Of a stretch of DNA of 64,000 nucleotides, positions 34,010 through 41,335 are shown one piece after another. The translations under genes were made by a program, and so were the position numbers. Positions within the stretch are counted from its first letter, which is position 1, and the number at the start of each line of letters is the position of its first letter. Source of the stretch: JANQHS01 sp965267505 (GTDB lineage Bacteria; Bacteroidota; Bacteroidia; Cytophagales; CCMP332); NCBI GenBank assembly GCA_965267505.1, contig OZ254081.1, positions 2,604,001 to 2,668,000 on the forward strand, read 5' to 3'. Under the pieces are notes generated by a model, which was not told where the DNA came from, did no database searches, and was given only the letters and a program-made list of their open reading frames with translations.

Positions 34010-35455
34010 TTATCCTACTGAGCCTTCAAGGCTAATGGCTAATAATTTTTGTGCTTCCACGGCGAATTCCATTGGGAGTTGTTTCAATACTTCCTTAGAG
34101 AAGCCGTTTACGATCAGGGCGACTGCCTCCTCACTATCTATACCTCTTTGATTGCAATAGAAGATCTGGTCTTCTCCGATCTTGGAGGTTGTGGCTTCGT
34201 GCTCAACATTTGAAGAGCTATTTTTTACATCCAGATAGGGAAAGGTATGCGCTCCGCATTGATCTCCTAGTAGGAGGGAGTCACATTGAGAGAAGTTCCT
34301 TGAACCTGAGGCCCTGGAATTGATCTCTACCTGACCACGGTAAGAATTTTGACTTTTTCCAGCTGATATACCCTTAGAAACGATCCGGCTGGTGGTATTC
34401 TTTCCCAGATGGATCATCTTGGTTCCTGTATCTGCTTGCTGGTAATTATTGGTAACGGCCACGGAATAGAATTCTCCGGTACTATTGTCTCCCTTCAGAA
34501 TACAGCTGGGATATTTCCATGTGATGGCAGATCCTGTTTCCACCTGTGTCCAGGATATCTTGGAACGTTCACCCGCGCAAATCCCCCTTTTGGTTACAAA
34601 ATTGTAGATCCCGCCTTTTCCTTCCTTATCACCAGGATACCAGTTCTGAACAGTTGAATATTTTACCTCTGCATCTTTTGCAGCGTATATCTCCACCACC
34701 GCTGCATGCAATTGGTTTTCATCCCTCATAGGCGCAGTACAGCCTTCCAGGTAACTAACGTATGATCCTTCATCGGCTACAATCAGTGTTCTTTCAAACT
34801 GGCCCGTATTTGCCTCGTTGATCCTGAAGTAGGTGGAAAGCTCCATAGGGCATTTCGTCCCTTTCGGGATGTAACAAAATGAACCGTCAGAGAATACAGC
34901 TGCATTTAGGGCAGCATAGAAGTTGTCGGTATGAGGAACGACTGAACCCAAATATTTTCTGACCAGATCCGGATGATCCTTTACCGCCTCTGACATGGAA
35001 CAGAAGATGATACCCAATTCCGCAAGCTTGTCTCTAAAGGTTGTAGCAACGGAAACGCTATCAATGACAGCATCCACGGCAACTCCGGTTAATCTTTTTT
35101 GTTCTTCCAGGCTGATTCCGAGCTTATCGAAGGTTTTCAATAATTCCGGATCGACCTCATCGAGGCTATTGAGCTTGGGTTTCTTTTTAGGAGCCGCGTA
35201 GTAAATAATGTCCTGAAAATCTACTTCAGGATAATCAAGGTTAGCCCATTTAGGCATTTTCATTTCTTTCCAGGCTTCGAAAGCCTTTAATCGGTATTCC
35301 AACAGCCATTTAGGCTCCTCTTTCTTGGCTGAAATGAACCTGACCGTATCCTCAGAAAGGCCCTTTGGTGCCTTTTCAGTTTCAATATTGGATACAAATC
35401 CATACTTGTATTCTGTATTGGTTATTTGTTCAAGTACCGGATCAGTCTTTGGCAT
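34010..35455 (-). CDS. sufB: SufB Fe-S cluster assembly scaffold subunit
   Basis: 481 aa, first gene of the leftward suf operon. Family marks include NLDYPEVDFQDIIYYAAPK, the FCYIPKGTKCPMELSTYFRIN segment, VSYLEGCTAPM, and near the C-terminus HEATTSKIGEDQIFYCNQRGI. Clusters form on the SufB-SufD interface. A TAACTTTG box lies 28 bases upstream of the ATG; the divergent acyl-CoA synthetase gene begins 122 bases away. Confidence 0.97.
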   Translation of the reverse strand: MPKTDPVLEQITNTEYKYGFVSNIETEKAPKGLSEDTVRFISAKKEEPKWLLEYRLKAFEAWKEMKMPKWANLDYPEVDFQDIIYYAAPKKKPKLNSLDEVDPELLKTFDKLGISLEEQKRLTGVAVDAVIDSVSVATTFRDKLAELGIIFCSMSEAVKDHPDLVRKYLGSVVPHTDNFYAALNAAVFSDGSFCYIPKGTKCPMELSTYFRINEANTGQFERTLIVADEGSYVSYLEGCTAPMRDENQLHAAVVEIYAAKDAEVKYSTVQNWYPGDKEGKGGIYNFVTKRGICAGERSKISWTQVETGSAITWKYPSCILKGDNSTGEFYSVAVTNNYQQADTGTKMIHLGKNTTSRIVSKGISAGKSQNSYRGQVEINSRASGSRNFSQCDSLLLGDQCGAHTFPYLDVKNSSSNVEHEATTSKIGEDQIFYCNQRGIDSEEAVALIVNGFSKEVLKQLPMEFAVEAQKLLAISLEGSVG

Positions 35456-35482
35456 CCTTATTTAGATTTATTCTTAATAACA

Positions 35483-35490
35483 CAAAGTTA
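35483..35490 (-). promoter_or_regulatory. candidate -7 box of the suf operon
   Basis: On the minus strand TAACTTTG exactly matches TAnnTTTG, and its last base is 28 bases from the sufB ATG. No TTTG/TTG at the expected -33 distance was found. No SufR/IscR-like operator was recognised. Confidence 0.5.
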
Positions 35491-35521
35491 ACAATTCCCG
35501 TGGCTCCATTGTTCTAGCCAA

Positions 35522-35553
35522 TTGCCAAGCGATGGGAATAAATTTTATTTTTG
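35522..35553 (+). promoter_or_regulatory. candidate promoter for the acyl-CoA synthetase gene
   Basis: TTG (35522-35524), 21 bases, then TATTTTTG (35546-35553), an exact TAnnTTTG. Its last base is 24 bases before the ATG at 35577, which supports that start over the ATG at 35532 lying upstream of the box. Confidence 0.42.
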
Positions 35554-35576
35554 ATTCTTACCTAAAGATTAATTCA

Positions 35577-37232
35577 ATGGAAGAAAGGCGTTGGCATAAG
35601 GTTTATCCTGCAGGAGTTCCAAAAGATGTGGACCCAGATAAGTACGGTTCCATCAACCAATTGGTTGAAGAAGCAACCAATAAGTATCGAAGCAGAAGAG
35701 CCTTTTGCTGCATGGGTACTTGGAAGACTTTTGACGAGGTGGACAAGCTTTCGGATTCTTTTGCATCCTTTCTTCAAAACGATCTTAAACTTCAGAAGGG
35801 AGACAGGGTAGCTATCCAAATGCCAAACATTCTTCAATACCCCATTGCAATCATTGGAGTTCTTAAAGCAGGGATGATCGTTGTAAATACCAACCCTCTA
35901 TATACCCCGAGGGAAATGGAGCACCAATTTAAGGACTCTGGAGCTAAGGCATTGGTGATCCTTGAGAACTTTGGATCCAACCTTGAAAAGATAATTGGAA
36001 ATACCCCCATTGAACATGTGGTCCTGACAAGCATAGGGGAGATGCACTCTTTCCCCAAAAAGCAGATCGTAAATTTTGTTGTGAGATCTGTTAAAAAAAT
36101 GGTCCCTGCCTTTTCTCTAAAGGGAACCTACAGCTGGTCTCAGGCGATTGGAGCGGATGCTTCCAAGTTTCAAAAACCTGAGATCAAAAGCAGTGATGTA
36201 GCTTTTCTTCAATATACAGGCGGAACTACCGGTGTATCCAAAGGAGCAGCTCTTACCCATAGAAATATTGTTGCTAATCTGCTTCAAATGCTTGCCTGGA
36301 TGGGACAAAATCTTGAGCCTGGCAAAGAAATGGTAATGACTCCGTTACCCTTGTATCATATCTTCTCGCTGACAGTCAACCTTTTCATGATGATCGAATT
36401 GGGAGCGGAAAATGTCTTGGTGACCAACCCAAGAGACATGAAGGCCTTTTTCAAGGACCTGAAGAAACATCCTTTTACCATCTTTACTGGGGTGAACACC
36501 CTCTATAATGGTATGATGAATCAGCCCGATTTCGATAGCATAGATTTCTCCAAGCTAAAGATCGCTGTGGCTGGTGGAATGGCCTTACAACAGGCGGTTT
36601 CAAATGAATGGAAGGACAGAACCGGAACGACCATTATTGAAGGGTTCGGGCTGACCGAGACTTCTCCCGTATTATCCTGCAATCCCTTGGATGGAAACGA
36701 TAGGATTGGAACCATTGGGATCCCGTTCCCGAATACCGATATGAAGATCGTAGATGAAGAAGGAAAGGAGCTTCCTTTGGGTGAACCTGGAGAGATCATT
36801 GCAAAGGGACCCCAGGTTATGCCTGGTTATTGGGAAAAGCCTGAGGAGACCTCCAATGTTTTCTTTGGCGATTATTTCAGGACCGGTGACATCGGCGTAA
36901 TGGATGAAGATGGTTTTTTCAAGATCGTTGACCGCAAGAAGGATATGATCCTTGTTTCAGGATTCAATGTGTATCCCAACGAGATCGAGGATGTGGTAGC
37001 TCAGCACCCCAAGGTTCTTGAGGTGGCGGCTGTTGGCGTAGCAGATGAAAAATCCACGGAGGCGGTAAAACTTTTTATCGTCAAGAAATTCAAGGATCTG
37101 ACAGAAGATGAATTGATGGAATTCTGCAAGGAGAACCTCACGGGATACAAAAGACCACGGGAAATAGAATTCCGGGATGATCTGCCCAAATCGAATGTGG
37201 GCAAAATACTCCGAAGGCACTTGAGAGAATAG
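35577..37232 (+). CDS. fadD: long-chain fatty acid--CoA ligase (AMP-binding enzyme)
   Basis: 551 aa. The ANL-superfamily motifs are present: YTGGTTGVSKGAALTHRN (A3 loop), GFGLTETSPVLS (A5), the DYFRTGDIG region (A7), and the C-terminal Lys in KSNVGKILRRHLRE. It activates fatty acids to acyl-CoA. An earlier in-frame ATG at 35532 would put the start upstream of the probable promoter, so 35577 (MEERRWHKVYP) is preferred. A weak hairpin follows the stop. Confidence 0.92.
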   Translation: MEERRWHKVYPAGVPKDVDPDKYGSINQLVEEATNKYRSRRAFCCMGTWKTFDEVDKLSDSFASFLQNDLKLQKGDRVAIQMPNILQYPIAIIGVLKAGMIVVNTNPLYTPREMEHQFKDSGAKALVILENFGSNLEKIIGNTPIEHVVLTSIGEMHSFPKKQIVNFVVRSVKKMVPAFSLKGTYSWSQAIGADASKFQKPEIKSSDVAFLQYTGGTTGVSKGAALTHRNIVANLLQMLAWMGQNLEPGKEMVMTPLPLYHIFSLTVNLFMMIELGAENVLVTNPRDMKAFFKDLKKHPFTIFTGVNTLYNGMMNQPDFDSIDFSKLKIAVAGGMALQQAVSNEWKDRTGTTIIEGFGLTETSPVLSCNPLDGNDRIGTIGIPFPNTDMKIVDEEGKELPLGEPGEIIAKGPQVMPGYWEKPEETSNVFFGDYFRTGDIGVMDEDGFFKIVDRKKDMILVSGFNVYPNEIEDVVAQHPKVLEVAAVGVADEKSTEAVKLFIVKKFKDLTEDELMEFCKENLTGYKRPREIEFRDDLPKSNVGKILRRHLRE

Positions 37233-37241
37233 ACTCAGCCA

Positions 37242-37260
37242 AACCTTGAAAAAGGTTATT
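37242..37260 (+). terminator. weak hairpin after the acyl-CoA synthetase gene
   Basis: AACCTT-GAAA-AAGGTT (37242-37257) followed by ATTATTTATTT. The 6-bp stem is short and the tail is interrupted, so it may only weaken transcription into the next gene. Confidence 0.3.
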
Positions 37261-37271
37261 ATTTATTTCAA

Positions 37272-37895
37272 ATGGAGTTCAATAAAGTAAAAAGAAATCC
37301 TTCACGTGGTGTCTATCAGGAAGAATGGATCCTGGATCTTCTTGATCAGCATGCAGTTATTCATGTTGCCATTTCCACGGATAAAGGCCCACTGATCCTT
37401 CCCATGGCCTTTGGAAGGGAAGGGGAGACCATCTTTCTGCATGGGGCCATTTCGAATCATTTGTTGAAGTCAATGGACCCTGAGCAGAATATTGCTCTTT
37501 GCCTGACCGCCTATGATGGCCTGGTCCTGGCTAAATCCGTCTTTCATCATTCCATGAATTATCGATCGGTGGTGTTGTTTGGAAAACCAAGACTTCTGGA
37601 AGACGATGAAAAGATGAATGCCTTGGAGGTGATCACCGAGCACCTTTGCAAAGGCCGATGGGATGAGGCTAGAAAACCCAGCGATGAGGAATTCAAAGCC
37701 ACACGAGTGATTGCTGTAAAAATCGATTCAGCTTCGGGAAAAATGAGGTCGGGCCCTCCATCAGATGATGAAGCTGATAAGGACCTGGATGTCTGGAATG
37801 GCAATATCAGCTATGAAGGCTCCTACAAGGAGGTGGAGCATCCATCCTCAGAAGATCTTCCAGAAAGCGTTAAGAGGATCTTAAAATCCAAGTAG
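37272..37895 (+). CDS. pyridoxamine 5'-phosphate oxidase family (NimA-like) flavin-binding protein
   Basis: 207 aa, cytosolic. The split-barrel flavin-binding fold is recognised from HVAISTDKGPLILPMAFGREGETIFLHGA (the motif covers about 31-58), LCLTAYDGLVLAKSVFHHSMNYRSVVLFGK and the later RVIAVKIDSASGKMR. It belongs to the group with NimA-type 5-nitroimidazole reductases and FMN-binding proteins of unknown role. Which one cannot be told by sight. Its last 15 bases overlap the convergent LytTR regulator gene. Confidence 0.85.
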   Translation: MEFNKVKRNPSRGVYQEEWILDLLDQHAVIHVAISTDKGPLILPMAFGREGETIFLHGAISNHLLKSMDPEQNIALCLTAYDGLVLAKSVFHHSMNYRSVVLFGKPRLLEDDEKMNALEVITEHLCKGRWDEARKPSDEEFKATRVIAVKIDSASGKMRSGPPSDDEADKDLDVWNGNISYEGSYKEVEHPSSEDLPESVKRILKSK

Positions 37896-38609
37896 CTCCC
37901 GAAGCTTTTGGTAACCTGGAGCAGAGATCTTGATCTTTTCTCCATCCTTAGTCAGACCCAAGTATTGATCCTTGCTCCACTTTTCTACTCTGTCAAGGAA
38001 TTTTGGATTCAAAAGGTAAGACCTGTGGACCCTGATGAAGCCCAGGCTCTCAAGAGCTTTTTCCAGAGAAGACATGGTAGCCTTCTTTAAATACCTGGCT
38101 CCACCGGTTTGTATGGAAACATAATCGTCTTCAGCTTTAATGAAACTGATCTCTTCCGTGGAGATAACATTGATCTTGCTTCCATCCTTTACCACCAATT
38201 GATTCAAGGGTTGTGTCTTTTCCATCATCTTCTCTCCAAGCTCCTTGATCTTTGATTCAGACTCTTGGTTCGCAACCCTTTCCAGGGCTTTTTCCAGTCG
38301 CTCCTCATTTACTGGCTTTAACAGATAATCAAGGGCACCCTGTTCGAAAGCCTGGATTGCATATTCATCAAAGGCCGTAATGAATATGGTCTTTGGGATC
38401 TCATCCAATAATTCCAGGAGTTCAAAACCTGAAACCTTTGGCATTTGAATATCCAGCAAAAGCAATTCAGGCCGAAGCTCCTTGATCATCTTAAAAGCTT
38501 CCAATCCGTTTTCCGCCTCTCCAATTATCTCTATTGAAGAGTGCTCTTTTAACATATGCTTTAAGATCTCCCTGGCTGGAGCTTCATCATCAATGATCAA
38601 GGCCTTCAT
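37881..38609 (-). CDS. LytTR family response regulator
   Basis: 242 aa. N-terminal receiver domain with Asp7/Asp8, phosphoacceptor Asp53 in LLLLDIQMPKVSG and Lys near KPVNEERLEKAL; C-terminal LytTR DNA-binding domain (about 140-240: ISFIKAEDDYVSIQTGG, IRVHRSYLLNPKFL). It is controlled by the kinase encoded just upstream (20-base overlap). Targets are not visible here, but the membrane gene upstream is in the same operon. The 3' end overlaps the convergent flavin-binding protein gene. Confidence 0.92.
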   Translation of the reverse strand: MKALIIDDEAPAREILKHMLKEHSSIEIIGEAENGLEAFKMIKELRPELLLLDIQMPKVSGFELLELLDEIPKTIFITAFDEYAIQAFEQGALDYLLKPVNEERLEKALERVANQESESKIKELGEKMMEKTQPLNQLVVKDGSKINVISTEEISFIKAEDDYVSIQTGGARYLKKATMSSLEKALESLGFIRVHRSYLLNPKFLDRVEKWSKDQYLGLTKDGEKIKISAPGYQKLRELLGF

Positions 38610-39642
38610 CTTTCGAATTTATTTGAATACTTACAGAAAACTCATCTTTTCCAGATTGAACCTGCATGGAAAAATCCTTTCCAAAGAAGTGGATCAATCT
38701 TTCCTCGAGATTCTTTAGGCCTATTCCTGAGCCAGATGGCTGATTTTGATCATCCTCCTTGCGATTGCTTAGAGTTAGGAAAAAGCCCTTGGGATTCGAC
38801 CCGATTTTGAGTCTGACTGGAACTGGTTCTATGCTTTTTTCCACCGCATGCTTTATGCTGTTTTCCAAGAGAGGCTGAAGTAGCATTCTTGGGACCTGGG
38901 TACTTAATGATTGAGGGTCTATTTCCTCTATGAATTCCAATCTCTTTCCAAAGCGTATGGTTTCGATCTCCAGGTATTTTCTGCCATTTTCCAGTTCCTT
39001 TTCAAAGCTTACCAGGCTTTCCTTTTCTGAATCCAAAGTATACCTCAGGTATTCCGATAATCCGGTTAGCATCTTTCTGGCTTTTTCCGGGTCGCTTAGG
39101 GTTTGGGCTGAAATGGAGTTAAGGGAATTGAAAAGAAAATGAGGATTGATCTGGCTATTCAGGGTTTGGAGCCTTGATTCTGCCAGAAGAGATTGCATTT
39201 GCGCCTCTTCCAATTCTTTGTTAGCGATCCTCCTTTGGAATCTGAAAAGGAAAAGAAGAGAAACCCAGAGGGTAAATAGAATGAGATTCTCAAATACTCG
39301 GGTAGCAAAGAAAGATCTATAGAACTCCCAGTAGGTGGTTTCTCCTTTGAAAACTATACTTGCAATGGCATAAGCCAAGGCAAGGCAAAGCCCACTGACC
39401 AAAAGGATAGGACCAACCAGGTTGAAGATTGAAGCTATGGAATTTCGGTCAGGGGAGGGAGCATACTTAACGAGGTACTGATAGCCAAAAGCCAATAATC
39501 CCAATAAGCCAAAATGTATCAGGGTATCCCCAAGAGCCATGTTGATTTTCAGTTCATAGAAATACCTGATCCCAAAAAAATGGGCAGCCACAAGGACTGC
39601 CCAAATAGTGATCGAAAAAATATAGGTTTGGTTTGTTTTCAA
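38590..39642 (-). CDS. LytS/YehU-type sensor histidine kinase
   Basis: 350 aa, TTG start. Four membrane helices (about 8-26, 38-57, 75-98, 115-134) are followed by a short coiled coil and the His_kinase domain with phosphoacceptor His168 in LNSQINPHFLFNSLNSI. The ATP-binding part has PRMLLQPLLENSIKHAVEK and GSGIGLKNLEERL. There is no extracytoplasmic sensor domain of size, so it senses within the membrane or through a partner such as the LiaF-like protein 25 bases upstream. Confidence 0.92.
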   Translation of the reverse strand: MKTNQTYIFSITIWAVLVAAHFFGIRYFYELKINMALGDTLIHFGLLGLLAFGYQYLVKYAPSPDRNSIASIFNLVGPILLVSGLCLALAYAIASIVFKGETTYWEFYRSFFATRVFENLILFTLWVSLLFLFRFQRRIANKELEEAQMQSLLAESRLQTLNSQINPHFLFNSLNSISAQTLSDPEKARKMLTGLSEYLRYTLDSEKESLVSFEKELENGRKYLEIETIRFGKRLEFIEEIDPQSLSTQVPRMLLQPLLENSIKHAVEKSIEPVPVRLKIGSNPKGFFLTLSNRKEDDQNQPSGSGIGLKNLEERLIHFFGKDFSMQVQSGKDEFSVSIQINSKDEGLDH

Positions 39643-39667
39643 AGGGAGAATTTGACCTCCAATCTAA

Positions 39668-40399
39668 TTATCTCCCTTTAATTTCTCCACCCCCAAAGAG
39701 AACCAGACCTTTTACGATCAATTCATTGTTTGCATCGTTTGTGATAGGGGAAATGTTAAATCGCTTGTCCGAAAAACCTCCGAATATCGGTGTAAGTTGA
39801 ATGTTCACATTCCAATCTTTTGGAGCGTAAATGGTAGTTCCACCGAACATCACAAACAGATCCAATACTGCTGGCCCATTCTTGATCTTGGATTGGGTCA
39901 GGTCAATATCAGATCCTCCAAAAAGTGCTGTGATCTTACCGCCTGTGAAGTTATCGGTCGTGATGATCTTCTCGCCACCACCGAATACCGCCATATCATC
40001 AAAGGATGAAGTGCTTGTTTGTTGGGGTCCTCCATCTGGATTGGAACCAGCTCCAAATCTTCCGATTCCTCTGCGACCTGCACCCCTAATGATCATTCCA
40101 AGACCAAGAACAACAAGACCTACAGGCCATACATCATTCCATCCGATATGATCATGGAAGAAGAATTCCTGTATGTAGAAATAGGCACTTCCAAGAATGA
40201 ACACGATCCCAAGAAATGGATTTCGTTTTGAGCTGATATTCACAAGTCCGATCACAAGGAATAGAGAACCCCAGGAGAAGATCCAATCGCCCATATTTGG
40301 AAGGTATCTCCAAACATCAAAAGCATAAAGGATACCAACCAGGATAAGGATTAGGCCTAAGAGTATACGACCTGAATTTGTTTGATGTTGATTTTCCAT
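39668..40399 (-). CDS. LiaF-like membrane protein (DUF5668 plus cell-wall-active antibiotic response C-terminal domain)
   Basis: 243 aa from the ATG at 40399; the frame extends without ATG-supported sequence to 40471. Four membrane helices in the first 110 residues, including GRILLGLILILVGILYAF, match DUF5668. After a glycine/serine-rich linker, the C-terminal beta domain (FGGGEKIITTDNFTGGKITALFGGSD repeats around 140-180, ending LVLFGGGEIKGR) matches LiaF_C. LiaF proteins inhibit cell-envelope stress kinases in Firmicutes. Here it heads a three-gene unit with a LytS-type kinase and a LytTR regulator. Confidence 0.82.
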   Translation of the reverse strand: MENQHQTNSGRILLGLILILVGILYAFDVWRYLPNMGDWIFSWGSLFLVIGLVNISSKRNPFLGIVFILGSAYFYIQEFFFHDHIGWNDVWPVGLVVLGLGMIIRGAGRRGIGRFGAGSNPDGGPQQTSTSSFDDMAVFGGGEKIITTDNFTGGKITALFGGSDIDLTQSKIKNGPAVLDLFVMFGGTTIYAPKDWNVNIQLTPIFGGFSDKRFNISPITNDANNELIVKGLVLFGGGEIKGR

Positions 40400-40517
40400 T
40401 TTTCTGTTTTTTGTTTCAAAGTTGAGATTGAAGCCCAAACTGGCTAAGGACTTTTCGGCGAAACCCTCCAAAAAGTCGGTGAAATCTCCGATATTTAAGT
40501 AATAGGTTTAAAATGAT

Positions 40518-41030
40518 ATGAACCGAATACTCTACTTAGGGCTCTCAGTTACTTTATTCTGCAATCTACTTGCTACGGCTCAGTCAGATTCTTCAAAAGA
40601 TGGTATTCACATGTTGAATATTAGGTGTGCTCGACCATTAGCATTTACTGATGGTCATAGGACATTTATTGTGGATTCATTAGGCTGGCTTAGTCTTTCA
40701 GAAGATTCAATGTCCAATGGAATTCTTTTTAATTGGTTTGGTGAATTTGCGGTTGATTCCCTTGTAGAGATTGCTCAATTCAGTCCTCATCATTTTTATA
40801 GTTCCAGGAAATTAATTCAGGAATATGTTCTTAATAATATCGATCCACTAATTGATCCAAAACATCCTCAATTAAGGAGGTTGATATTTTTGGATTTGGG
40901 GATTCAAGGCTATCTCTACCGGGACAATTCAAGTTTTTTGGACTTTCCTAGAAATTGCCCAGAAAACTATGAAGAATGGGATCTCACTTGGGAAGGATTT
41001 GACCCTTACCATAATCAGTTAAAGCATTAG
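40518..41030 (+). CDS. small secreted protein of unknown function
   Basis: 170 aa with a signal peptide (MNRILYLGLSVTLFCNLLATAQ). I do not recognise a family. The mature part has few charged clusters, one Cys pair (Cys37, Cys154-like) and the phrases RCARPLAFTDGHRTFIVDSLGW and PRNCPENYEEWDLTW. It begins 119 bases from the divergent LiaF-like gene and ends 4 bases before the next small secreted gene, so the two probably form a unit. Base composition is more A/T-rich than the flanking metabolic genes. Confidence 0.65.
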   Translation: MNRILYLGLSVTLFCNLLATAQSDSSKDGIHMLNIRCARPLAFTDGHRTFIVDSLGWLSLSEDSMSNGILFNWFGEFAVDSLVEIAQFSPHHFYSSRKLIQEYVLNNIDPLIDPKHPQLRRLIFLDLGIQGYLYRDNSSFLDFPRNCPENYEEWDLTWEGFDPYHNQLKH

Positions 41031-41034
41031 TTTT

Positions 41035-41334
41035 ATGAGGGTTGTGTTGTTTTTTTTGATTTCCGTTTTGAGCCTTTCAGCATTTAGTCAATCCAAAGAG
41101 GTATCATCAGAAGTTTCTTTGATTGAAATTGTAAAAATTGAACAAAGGCCCACCTGTCCTTTTGTGAATTGGGTTCCTTGCAGAGATATTAGACCTGGAT
41201 TTATCGGATTATACGATGAGGAATCTGAAAGAGCTCTGAGTCTATACCTTAACCCTCTTATCAATAAGGAAGATCCTTTTACGATCAGGATCACCGGCCT
41301 GGATCTTGTACATCAGACCTATTTAGGTCGATGA
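41035..41334 (+). CDS. small secreted protein of unknown function
   Basis: 99 aa with signal peptide MRVVLFFLISVLSLSAFSQ. The mature protein is about 80 aa, with two cysteines 8 residues apart in RPTCPFVNWVPCRD followed by IRPGFIGLYDEESE, and ends LVHQTYLGR. No known family is recognised. It begins 4 bases after the preceding secreted gene. Its stop is one base from the stop of the convergent FAD/Fe-S dehydrogenase gene. Confidence 0.65.
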   Translation: MRVVLFFLISVLSLSAFSQSKEVSSEVSLIEIVKIEQRPTCPFVNWVPCRDIRPGFIGLYDEESERALSLYLNPLINKEDPFTIRITGLDLVHQTYLGR

Positions 41335-41335
41335 G

